Assembly: GCA_030632745.1 (NCBI GenBank)
Contig: DAOVUE010000084.1
Location: 1 to 6,869, forward strand
DNA from: Pseudomonadota bacterium
GTDB taxonomy: Bacteria; Pseudomonadota; Gammaproteobacteria; GRL18
Length of the DNA stretch: 6,869 nt
Reading direction: 5' to 3'
Position 1 is the first letter of the stretch, and the number at the start of each line of letters is the position of its first letter. Below are positions 1 through 5,757 of this stretch, one piece after another. The notes beneath the pieces are model-generated. The model was not told the DNA's origin, did not search any database, and saw only the letters and a list, made by a program, of their open reading frames with translations. The translations under genes and the position numbers were made by a program.

Positions 1-1884
1 AAGATGAAGGCTTTTTCGAGTCTGCAGCCTAATGCCAGTGAGATTATAAAAAAAGAAGGTTTAAAAGCTGAAAACCTGCGTAAATTGCTGCTGGCTATGG
101 CAAAAGACGTTCGGGTCGTTATGATTAAACTGGCAGATCGTCTGCATAATATGCGTACTCTGGGGTCACTGCCGGAAAAAAAACAAAAAATCATTGCCCA
201 TGAAACAGCAGAAATCTATGCACCCTTAGCCAATCGATTAGGCATCTGGCAGCTGAAATGGGAATTAGAAGATCTCGCTTTTCGTTATATTGATCCGTCC
301 AATTATAAAAAAATAGCCCAATACATTTCAGAACGTAAAGTTGATCGTGATAAATATATTGATGAAGTGGTCAGGGTGATTAATGATAATCTGAGAGAAA
401 ATCATATTGAGGCTGAGGTTACAGGACGTTCAAAACACATTTACAGCATTTGGAAGAAAATGCAGCGTAAAAACTTAGGCTTTCATCAGTTATATGATCT
501 TCGTGCAGTAAGAATTCATGTGGATGAACTTAAAGATTGTTATCATGCTCTTGGGGTGGTACATACTATCTGGCGTCATATCCCTTATGAATTTGATGAC
601 TATATTGCCACTCCTAAGGAAAATAATTATCAGTCTATTCATACGGCTGTGGTTGGTCCAGAGGGTAAAACTCTGGAAATACAGATTCGTACCTATGATA
701 TGCATAAACATGCAGAATACGGGGTGGCTGCACACTGGCGTTATAAAGAAGGTGGAAAAGAGGGTAGTCACTACGATCAAAAAATTGCCTGGCTGCGTCA
801 GCTGCTTGAATGGAAGGATGAAGAAAAGAATGCCGGTGACTTTATTGATCGTTTTAAATCGGAGGTATTCCAGGATCGTGTTTATGTTATGACACCCGAG
901 GGTGAAATTATTGATATGCCGCAGGGAGCAACACCTTTGGATTTTGCCTTTTATGTGCATACTGAAGTCGGGGCGCGTTGCCGTGGTGCTAAAGTTAACG
1001 GCCGCATGGTGGCTTTAACTTATGAACTGAAAAGTGGTGAACAGGTTCATATTCTGACCACCAAAAATGGCTCTCCCAGCCGGGACTGGTTAAATCCTCA
1101 ATTAGGTTATTTAAAAACCTCCCGTGCCCGGGCAAAAGTCAGACACTGGTTTAAACAACAGGATCATGATCATAATATACTGGCAGGCCGGGAAATTCTG
1201 GAAAAAGAACTGCATCGTTTAGGTATTCTTAATATTTCGCATGATAAATTAGCACAACACTTTCATCTCGGGCATGCGGAGCAGTTATTTGCTGAAATTG
1301 GTCGTGGTGAAATCACCAGCGGTCAGATAGCTTCCGCAATTCAGGATCTTAGCGGATACAGGGAGCAGAAAAATAAAGGTGATTTTGAGCCTCCGCCGAT
1401 TCAGCAAACCATTGAATTATTACCACAGGGTTCGGGCGATGTTACCATTTACGGTGTTGATAATGTTTTAACTCAGATAGCCCAATGTTGTAAGCCGGTT
1501 CCCGGAGATGAAATCATTGGCTTTATAACCAAGATGCGAGGCATTACCATCCATCGTAGTGATTGCCATAATGTTCTTCATGCCCTGGAAGAAAACAGTG
1601 AACGATTAATTGAGGTTGAATGGAACCACGAAATCAATCAATGTTATACCGTTATGATTGAATTAATTGCTATGGACAGACAAGGCCTGTTAAGAGATAT
1701 TACGGCTATTCTGGCTAATTTAGAAATTAATGTATTAGGTATTAATACATCAACCAATAAAGCAGATTATTCTGCAAGAATGCGCCTGTCACTTGAAATT
1801 GCCGGTATTGCACAACTCAGCAGGGCTTTGAATCGTATCGATCAATTATCGAATGTAGTTGAAGTTTATAGAATTAGTGATTAG
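1..1884 (+). CDS. relA: RelA-type (p)ppGpp synthetase, N-terminus cut by window edge
   Basis: Transfers pyrophosphate from ATP to GTP or GDP to make (p)ppGpp; family members act on stalled ribosomes in the stringent response. The frame is open from base 1, so the ATG at 4 is probably internal. Numbering from that ATG, the order is: end of the pseudo-HD domain (1-90); synthetase domain (about 135-245) with GRSKHIYSIW at 141, D165 and E225; TGS domain (291-352); helical region; zinc-finger domain with C495, C496, H517 and C521; ACT domain (about 547-626). These residues line up with E. coli RelA G251, D275, E335 and C612, C613, H634, C638 at offsets of 110 to 117, so about 110 residues are missing upstream. 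The synthetase motif is EFDD (196-199), as in monofunctional RelA, yet the HD remnant keeps LADRLHNM (43-50), as in hydrolase-active SpoT/Rel. The stop is TAG at 1882-1884. Confidence 0.95.
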   Translation, partial: KMKAFSSLQPNASEIIKKEGLKAENLRKLLLAMAKDVRVVMIKLADRLHNMRTLGSLPEKKQKIIAHETAEIYAPLANRLGIWQLKWELEDLAFRYIDPSNYKKIAQYISERKVDRDKYIDEVVRVINDNLRENHIEAEVTGRSKHIYSIWKKMQRKNLGFHQLYDLRAVRIHVDELKDCYHALGVVHTIWRHIPYEFDDYIATPKENNYQSIHTAVVGPEGKTLEIQIRTYDMHKHAEYGVAAHWRYKEGGKEGSHYDQKIAWLRQLLEWKDEEKNAGDFIDRFKSEVFQDRVYVMTPEGEIIDMPQGATPLDFAFYVHTEVGARCRGAKVNGRMVALTYELKSGEQVHILTTKNGSPSRDWLNPQLGYLKTSRARAKVRHWFKQQDHDHNILAGREILEKELHRLGILNISHDKLAQHFHLGHAEQLFAEIGRGEITSGQIASAIQDLSGYREQKNKGDFEPPPIQQTIELLPQGSGDVTIYGVDNVLTQIAQCCKPVPGDEIIGFITKMRGITIHRSDCHNVLHALEENSERLIEVEWNHEINQCYTVMIELIAMDRQGLLRDITAILANLEINVLGINTSTNKADYSARMRLSLEIAGIAQLSRALNRIDQLSNVVEVYRISD

Positions 1885-1917
1885 TCCCTGAATAAGCCAG
1901 GGGGTCGTTGTAAGTAA

Positions 1918-1990
1918 GGGGTCGGAGTCAAATGGCATGACTACCGAAGATTTGTTAAATTCAGTAGTTGTGCCATTTGACTCCGACCCC
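1918..1990. repeat. 73-bp REP/MITE-like inverted repeat between convergent genes
   Basis: Two 27-bp arms (1918-1944 and 1964-1990) are complementary except at two adjacent positions and flank a 19-bp AT-rich centre. The outer 20 bp pair perfectly and begin GGGGTCGGAGTC. It lies between the stops of relA and the oppositely transcribed sqr, a typical site for REP elements. The GGGGTC(A/G)GAGTC end resembles repeats I recall around REP-associated tyrosine transposases (IS200-like) in gammaproteobacteria, but no transposase is present here. RNA from either strand would form a long hairpin that could block exonucleases or help end transcription. It lacks a T-run on the plus-strand side, so it is not a textbook intrinsic terminator. 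A partial copy of the end (GGGGTCG) lies just upstream at 1901-1907. Confidence 0.8.
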
Positions 1991-2019
1991 ATCAGTGACA
2001 GAAAACTGCCGACTATCTT

Positions 2020-3288
2020 TTATTTCAGGCGATTAATACCCAGAGCTTTTAATAAATACTTTTCATAGATAGGTTCACTGGAACCTGTTTTCATTTTACG
2101 GATAAAGTACTTTTCAAAACCAATCTTGGCTAAATGTACCCATTTGCCTTTTTTGAACCAGGCCAGATTACGTGGTGGAATTTGTGGAATAGCCACAAAT
2201 GCTGCGCCTGTATTACCCATATCTGCTAAGCAAATGGCATTCCAGGTGGCTTCTTCAGTGGGTTCTATATCATTGAGTTCATCTCTTATATTGTGCACAA
2301 TGGCGGTCACCATTGACTCAATCATATACCCTGTTTTGGGCGCACCTGTTGGGACCGGGGTGGCTTCAACGGGGGGGATTGCGATACAAACACCGGCTGA
2401 GAAAATACTCGGATATTTAGGACTGCGCTGATGTTTGTCAACAATAACAAAGCCCCGTGGATTACACAGACCTTCTACGCTGGCAACGGCATCAACACCT
2501 TTAAAGGCCGGCAGCATCATGCCGTGTTTAAAGGGTAACTCATGCTGTTTTTTAATACTACCGTCATCATTAAGCTCATCAACATACATCATACCGTCTT
2601 CAATTTTTGTGGTTTTGGCATTACAAATCCATTGAATATGATGCTGACGAAGTTCTGATTCCAGCATACTCTTGGAATCTCCCACACCACCCAGTCCCAG
2701 ATGGCCGATATAAGGCTCTGATGTCACATAGGTCATGGGTACTTGGTCTCGAATTTTACGTTTCTGCAGTTCTCTATTTAAAATAAAGGCATATTCGTAT
2801 GCGGGGCCAAAGCAGCTGGCAAATGGCATAGCACCTACAATTGCAGGTCCGGGGTTTTCGGCAAGTTGTTTAAAATTAGCAAAAGCTGTTTCAGCATGAG
2901 GCAAGGAACAAATTGATTGTGTATGGGCAGAGGGGCCGGAGCCTTCTACTTCTTCAAAAGCAAGCCTTGGCCCGGTGGCGATAATGAGATAATCGTAAGT
3001 GATTTTTTCATCATTGTTAAGAGTAAGTTCTTTGTTTAGAGGATCAATTTTATCAACACGATGGGCAATAAAATTAATGCCGCGTTTTTCAAGATAAGGT
3101 CTCATTTCAAAACTGATGTCTTTTCTTTCCCGCCAGCCGACGGCTACCCAGGGGTTTGACGGAGTAAAATCAAAGGTTTCATTTTCACTGACCATAGTAA
3201 TTTGATGTTCTTTCCCTACAGCATCACGCATTTCGTATGCACAAGGCATTCCCCCTGTTCCCGCACCAATTATAACTATATGAGCCAT
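2020..3288 (-). CDS. sqr: Sulfide:quinone oxidoreductase, FAD-dependent
   Basis: Oxidises sulfide to polysulfide or sulfur and passes electrons through FAD to the membrane quinone pool; it acts as a peripheral membrane flavoprotein. The 422-residue product starts with a Rossmann FAD-binding motif (VIIGAGTGGMP, 5-15) and has a second dinucleotide-fold motif ATGP at 104-107. Its sequence is very close to the A. ferrooxidans enzyme along its whole length. The three active-site cysteines are present (C127, C159, C353, equivalent to C128, C160, C356), as are H131 and H196. The quinone-site stretch PPVEATPVPTGAPKTGYMIE (305-324) is intact, and the C-terminal 45 residues are basic, aromatic and amphipathic, suiting membrane attachment. 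The start is supported by AGGAG 10 bp upstream (3299-3303, minus strand). It is monocistronic here, convergent with relA and divergent from yejK. Flavocytochrome c sulfide dehydrogenase is less likely because all three SQR cysteines are present. Confidence 0.95.
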   Translation of the reverse strand: MAHIVIIGAGTGGMPCAYEMRDAVGKEHQITMVSENETFDFTPSNPWVAVGWRERKDISFEMRPYLEKRGINFIAHRVDKIDPLNKELTLNNDEKITYDYLIIATGPRLAFEEVEGSGPSAHTQSICSLPHAETAFANFKQLAENPGPAIVGAMPFASCFGPAYEYAFILNRELQKRKIRDQVPMTYVTSEPYIGHLGLGGVGDSKSMLESELRQHHIQWICNAKTTKIEDGMMYVDELNDDGSIKKQHELPFKHGMMLPAFKGVDAVASVEGLCNPRGFVIVDKHQRSPKYPSIFSAGVCIAIPPVEATPVPTGAPKTGYMIESMVTAIVHNIRDELNDIEPTEEATWNAICLADMGNTGAAFVAIPQIPPRNLAWFKKGKWVHLAKIGFEKYFIRKMKTGSSEPIYEKYLLKALGINRLK

Positions 3289-3321
3289 AAGCTATTATCT
3301 CCTGATATGGTTAATTGTTTT

Positions 3322-3335
3322 TTATAATATTATAA
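3322..3335 (-). promoter_or_regulatory. AT palindrome with candidate sqr -10 box
   Basis: The perfect 14-bp palindrome TTATAATATTATAA includes TATAAT on the minus strand at 3334-3329, about 40 bp upstream of the sqr start. This would give a leader of some 30 nt. No good -35 is visible at 16-18 bp spacing (best TTCTAA), so either an activator is needed or the match is chance in AT-rich DNA. The palindrome carries a -10 on both strands and could also be an operator. Confidence 0.35.
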
Positions 3336-3425
3336 GATAATTCTATTAGTAGTTAGAAATATAATTAATTGATGTAAAAGAGAGCACTTATCAAACATGA
3401 GCAGCCTTGAGCGAATAAAAAGCGA

Positions 3426-3468
3426 CCACTGTCATATTTGCTTTTGCATGTTAGCAAAATGACAGTGG
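3426..3468 (-). terminator. Strong hairpin, terminator-like when read on the minus strand
   Basis: CCACTGTCAT (3426-3435) pairs with ATGACAGTGG (3459-3468). After one bulged A (3436), TTTGCT (3437-3442) pairs with AGCAAA (3453-3458), around a 10-nt loop. On the minus strand the stem is followed by TCGCTTTTTATT, a terminator-like T-run; on the plus strand it is followed by A residues. It sits upstream of sqr and between divergent genes, so it does not end any gene seen here. It could stop antisense transcription from the yejK side, act as an attenuator if the sqr transcript starts further upstream, or be a small dispersed repeat. Confidence 0.45.
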
Positions 3469-3560
3469 AAAATTTCATTCAGCTGATGGATATTATCTAT
3501 CTTCCCTTTGTAAATCAATAAGTTAAAGCTTTCCTGATCCAAATAATCTAAGGCCGCTAG

Positions 3561-3594
3561 TTTAGCTGAAAATTTAGCTGAAATAAAGTATGAT
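3561..3594 (+). promoter_or_regulatory. Candidate yejK promoter with tandem 11-bp repeat
   Basis: TTTAGCTGAAA occurs twice (3561-3571 and 3573-3583), directly upstream of a -10-like TATGAT at 3589-3594. CTGAAA at 3566-3571 would serve as a -35 with 17-bp spacing (4 of 6 matches to TTGACA). The tandem repeat, one helical turn apart, could be a regulator site. Transcription would start near 3601, leaving a leader of about 50 nt with a weak GAGAG ribosome site at 3636-3640. Confidence 0.35.
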
Positions 3595-3651
3595 TAACCC
3601 TTATTAAACTATGTATTACCTAACATCTATTACCTGAGAGTAATTATCATA

Positions 3652-4752
3652 ATGGTCATTAAAGAATTAATTGTTCATTTGATTGAAAAGCAGGCCGATA
3701 CCCGTTTTTCTAATTTATCATTGAGTCATGAGCCTGTTTCAACTTCTTCTGCAGCTTCTTCTGCAACTTCTTCTGCAACTTTAGAACGGTTTCTGGATGA
3801 GCTGAATAAAATTTACAATAGCAGAGCAACAAAGGTGTTTGGATCTTTTACTGAGCAGGAAACAGCTGGAGCTCAGGAAACAGCTGGTGCTCAGAAAACA
3901 GCTGGTGCGATTGATACCGGCACTGAGTCTGATGAAGAAAAGAGTATGAAAATCATACTTGAAGCATATCTTGAGCAGCAGGGTAGTTTTGTAGATTATA
4001 GCCATCAGGCTATGAATATTCTGAAACATTACATTGAGCAGGCCGGTAAAGCAACGGGCGGCTATGTTATTTTTGCTCATTATACATTGTTTGGAAGTGA
4101 CTTTATGCTCATTGCAATGTTAAATAATGTCTCAGGCATTGCAGTGGATGATAAACTGGAAATAAATAATATTGATTATCTGGATATCAGCAAACTTCAT
4201 TTGGCCGCTCGTATTGATCTGACACAATGGCAGGAAGATAAAGCGTCTAAACGATATATTTCCATGGTTCGAACCAAAGAAAGCCATAAGCTGTCAGAAT
4301 ATTTTCGACAATTTATCGGCAGTGATGAAACATCAGACTCAAAAAAAGAAACCTCTGAATTATTTACAGCAATTGGCCAGTTTTGTGAAAATAAATTTGA
4401 TAAAGATGAGGAAAAATCAGAATTTAAACAAAAAGCATCTGATTATTGTCTTGATCAGGCAGAGAAAGGACAAAATGTGAATTTAAATGATTTCTCTAAT
4501 TATGTTGCTGAAGGAGCAGTAGAAGACTTTATGAAGTATGTGAATAGTGAGCAATTTGCTTTAAATACTGAAGTTTCCCCCAATAAGTCAGTTATTCGCC
4601 GTTTTAATAAAATTACAGGACGTAATGCCCAGATTAGTATTACAATTAACGAAGAAGCTTTAGGTGATTCTGTGATTTATGATGCAGATAAAGAAACATT
4701 AACCTTGACGGATCTCCCTGCTGCTTTAAAAGCACAATTATTAGAACGATGA
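3652..4752 (+). CDS. yejK: Nucleoid-associated protein, YejK/NdpA family
   Basis: YejK/NdpA is a nucleoid-bound protein of uncertain molecular role (PF04245 family, about 335 residues in E. coli). The 366-residue product matches along its length. The N-terminal part has the family IKELIVHLIEK-type start. The best conserved block is GGYVIFAHYTLF (136-147) through LLI-type strands to LEINNIDYLDISKLHLAARI (169-188), followed by DLTQW. The C-terminus has the RRFNKITG and ITIN...LGDSVIYD segments. The extra length comes from low-complexity N-terminal insertions: Ser/Thr/Ala-rich (31-43) and a Gln/Glu/Thr/Ala/Gly hexapeptide repeat (68-85), each encoded by tandem DNA repeats. The ribosome site is weak. 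A gene of unknown function follows after 66 bp in the same direction and may be co-transcribed. Confidence 0.93.
   Translation: MVIKELIVHLIEKQADTRFSNLSLSHEPVSTSSAASSATSSATLERFLDELNKIYNSRATKVFGSFTEQETAGAQETAGAQKTAGAIDTGTESDEEKSMKIILEAYLEQQGSFVDYSHQAMNILKHYIEQAGKATGGYVIFAHYTLFGSDFMLIAMLNNVSGIAVDDKLEINNIDYLDISKLHLAARIDLTQWQEDKASKRYISMVRTKESHKLSEYFRQFIGSDETSDSKKETSELFTAIGQFCENKFDKDEEKSEFKQKASDYCLDQAEKGQNVNLNDFSNYVAEGAVEDFMKYVNSEQFALNTEVSPNKSVIRRFNKITGRNAQISITINEEALGDSVIYDADKETLTLTDLPAALKAQLLER
3742..3777 (+). repeat. 12-bp tandem repeat in yejK, three copies
   Basis: Three units of (A/G)CTTCTTCTGCA are in frame and encode TSSA-ASSA-TSSA (residues 31-42). They differ at only one base, which suggests recent slippage. 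Because the unit is a multiple of three, copy-number changes would keep the reading frame. Confidence 0.85.
3853..3906 (+). repeat. 18-bp tandem repeat in yejK, three copies
   Basis: Three 18-bp units resembling GCTCAGGAAACAGCTGGT run head to tail and encode EQETAG-AQETAG-AQKTAG (residues 68-85). Units 2 and 3 differ at one base and unit 1 at three. The repeat stays in frame and lies in a part of YejK that is absent from the E. coli protein, so it is probably a length-variable, exposed linker. Confidence 0.85.
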
Positions 4753-4818
4753 CTGTTTTTTCGCTCAAGAATATACAGTTTATCCTGGTTTAATCTATTG
4801 ATAGAAGAGAAGGAATTA

Positions 4819-5139
4819 ATGAAAAAATTATCTCTGGAAGATATTACACGGCTTAATGGTTTATTAGATGATTCACTTCATCAGGCCAGTAACGAACAAT
4901 TAGCGATTTGTATAAAGCTGTTAGGCACATCATTAGCGCATTTAAAAATTAAGTACAAAGTTGATGAAGATGAAAATACAAAAGTGTTTTCCAGTTTTGT
5001 TCAGGAATTAGAACAGCAGAATCTGCAACATCAAGGCTTAGAAAATGATGTAATGAGTGATGAATTTAATGATCTGGCAGCAAAAACAATTATTGAATGC
5101 GCAACAGCAATGGCTGTTGCAAAAGAGGGTGTTTCCTGA
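4819..5139 (+). CDS. Small acidic helical protein of unknown function
   Basis: I do not recognise this family. The chosen start is the ATG at 4819, preceded by a good ribosome site (GAGAAGGA ending at 4814); an in-frame TTG at 4798 would add seven residues but has no such site. The 106-residue product begins MKKLSLEDITRLNGLL. It has no signal peptide or membrane segment and is acidic and apparently mostly helical. Leu-, Gln- and Glu-rich stretches around SFVQELEQQNLQHQ could form a coiled coil. The C-terminus is Ala-rich (IIECATAMAVAK). It follows yejK by 66 bp in the same direction, so a shared transcript is likely and a link to YejK is possible, but nothing in the sequence proves one. Codon and base usage match the neighbours. 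Confidence 0.8.
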   Translation: MKKLSLEDITRLNGLLDDSLHQASNEQLAICIKLLGTSLAHLKIKYKVDEDENTKVFSSFVQELEQQNLQHQGLENDVMSDEFNDLAAKTIIECATAMAVAKEGVS

Positions 5140-5143
5140 GTTT

Positions 5144-5165
5144 AATATTAGAAAACACTAATATT
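5144..5165 (+). terminator. Weak AT-rich hairpin after the small gene
   Basis: AATATTAG (5144-5151) pairs perfectly with CTAATATT (5158-5165) across a 6-nt loop, starting 4 bp after the stop codon at 5137-5139. It is AT-only apart from one pair and is followed by only a short T stretch, so termination would be weak. A stronger GC-rich hairpin lies inside the 3' end of the gene at 5101-5120. Confidence 0.35.
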
Positions 5166-5189
5166 TCTGTGAATAATAATGATTAAACA

Positions 5190-5274
5190 ATAAACCATGA
5201 AGTTAATGATAAAATCTCACCTATATTATCTACATGGTTTATAACTATATGATAAATATAGAATAATAAAGGTG
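5190..5274. repeat. AT-rich nested inverted repeats
   Basis: Three overlapping dyads occupy this stretch. ATAAACCATG (5190-5199) is complementary to 5233-5242. CACCTATATTAT (5218-5229) pairs with 5263-5274 with a single A-A mismatch. CTATAT (5245-5250) pairs with ATATAG (5256-5261) over a GATAA loop. The first and second dyads are mutually exclusive as RNA folds. No coding potential is seen. It could be a small RNA, a protein-binding region, or easily melted DNA beside the DnaA boxes at 5340-5374. Confidence 0.5.
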
Positions 5275-5339
5275 GTTAAAAAGTGAGCAATTTGTCCTCT
5301 ATTAAATGTTAATGCAGTTTCTAGCTACATACTAAAGGT

Positions 5340-5374
5340 TTATTCACAGACTTATCCACAGCTTATGTGGATAA
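5340..5374. promoter_or_regulatory. Cluster of three consensus DnaA boxes
   Basis: Three 9-mers match TTATNCACA exactly: TTATTCACA at 5340-5348 (plus), TTATCCACA at 5352-5360 (plus) and TTATCCACA on the minus strand at 5366-5374. The last two form a perfect inverted pair separated by GCTTA. The E. coli high-affinity box is TTATCCACA. The cluster overlaps the -35 region of the promoter whose -10 is at 5385-5390, so bound DnaA would be placed to repress or control it. No dnaA, dnaN, gidA or other oriC marker gene is in view, so this is not called the chromosomal origin. Confidence 0.75.
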
Positions 5375-5390
5375 ATTATTTTGTTATAAT
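5362..5390 (+). promoter_or_regulatory. Extended -10 promoter driving the structured RNA
   Basis: A perfect TATAAT at 5385-5390 is preceded by TGT, giving the extended -10 form TGNTATAAT (5382-5390). The -35 position (about 5362-5367) has only CTTATG and lies inside the DnaA box pair, which is acceptable for an extended -10 promoter. The start of transcription would be near 5397, about 14 nt before the closing helix of the RNA. Confidence 0.6.
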
Positions 5391-5396
5391 CCGATC

Positions 5397-5680
5397 AGTT
5401 TATTTACTTAAACCTAGAAACGCAGTTGACATCGTTACGAAACAGACTACCAAAAGTAGGCTCCCTGAGGAGAAGTGCTGTAGATTAAGGTTTTTACTGG
5501 GTTATTGAGGCTTTATTCGTACCCCGAGGGCATGTAATAGCCACCCTACGGGTGAAGTCTCAATGTTGCCTGCATGGACGCAGGTAAGGAGCGTGAGCAG
5601 GACGCGGAAGCTTTCCAGAAAAACCTTAAGGTGCAGTGCTTTAGGCTGTTGCAGTAGATGGCAACTGCGTTTTCTAGGTT
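5397..5680 (+). ncRNA. Probable novel structured non-coding RNA, about 285 nt
   Basis: The ends close in an 18-bp helix with one bulge: 5411-5428 with 5662-5680. Inside, ACAG (5442-5445) with CTGT (5478-5481) encloses two hairpins (5447-5459 and CTCC-CTGA-GGAG at 5461-5472). A second long helix pairs 5485-5500 with 5615-5629 (15 bp, one bulged A). Within it are a 9-11 bp helix (5505-5513 with 5555-5563) capped partly by CACCC-TAC-GGGTG (5542-5554), a hairpin CCTGC-ATGGAC-GCAGG (5569-5584) and GCGT/ACGC (5591-5605). The wobble pairs G5510-T5558 and T5503-G5565 are allowed only in plus-strand RNA. The segment is visibly richer in GC than its surroundings and follows an extended -10 promoter. 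It does not match 6S, tmRNA, RNase P, SRP RNA or the riboswitches I know. The 3' end is uncertain, with no clear terminator. Confidence 0.7.
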
Positions 5681-5699
5681 AAATCAGCCCTGTTTTCGC

Positions 5700-5728
5700 T
5701 GGTTAAAGAGCCGTCTTAAGGCTATAAT
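5700..5728 (+). promoter_or_regulatory. Candidate arsS promoter
   Basis: A perfect TATAAT lies at 5723-5728, 29 bp before the arsS start, with a poor -35 (TGGTTA, 5700-5705) at 17-bp spacing. A small AGCC/GGCT stem (5709-5723) runs into the -10. The leader would be about 23 nt with no evident ribosome site. Alternatively arsS could be read from the upstream RNA promoter. Confidence 0.4.
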
Positions 5729-5757
5729 CACAGGCCATTTATTATATGATCTGAAAC

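Noticed and set aside
490..960. Open frame of 156 codons on the minus strand within relA, and a 124-codon plus-strand frame at 518-892
   Set aside because: Both overlap the well-conserved synthetase domain of relA in other frames and have no recognisable protein features.
1886..1902. CCCTG/CAGGG mini-hairpin just after the relA stop as an intrinsic terminator
   Set aside because: It has only a 5-bp stem with no following T-run; the adjacent inverted repeat is a better candidate for 3'-end formation.
2126..2635. Two plus-strand frames (2126-2431, 2435-2635) opposite sqr, and a minus-strand frame (3781-4080) opposite yejK
   Set aside because: They are antisense to clearly conserved genes and show no domain or ribosome site.
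3397..3462. 21-codon frame starting MSSLERIKSDHCHICFC
   Set aside because: It is very short, has no good ribosome site, and its 3' half is formed by the hairpin at 3426-3468.
4798..4818. TTG start at 4798 for the small gene after yejK
   Set aside because: The ATG at 4819 has a clear ribosome site, whereas the TTG has none and the added residues overlap that site.
5340..5374. Chromosomal replication origin (oriC)
   Set aside because: Only three DnaA boxes and no origin-associated genes are present; kept only as a DnaA-binding cluster.
5411..5680. Retron msr-msd RNA, suggested by inverted end repeats and a long internal helix
   Set aside because: No reverse transcriptase gene follows (the next gene is arsS), and the conserved AGC after the first repeat is missing.
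5563..5682. 39-codon Arg/Ser-rich frame inside the structured RNA
   Set aside because: It has no ribosome site, and its sequence is explained by the helices of the RNA fold.
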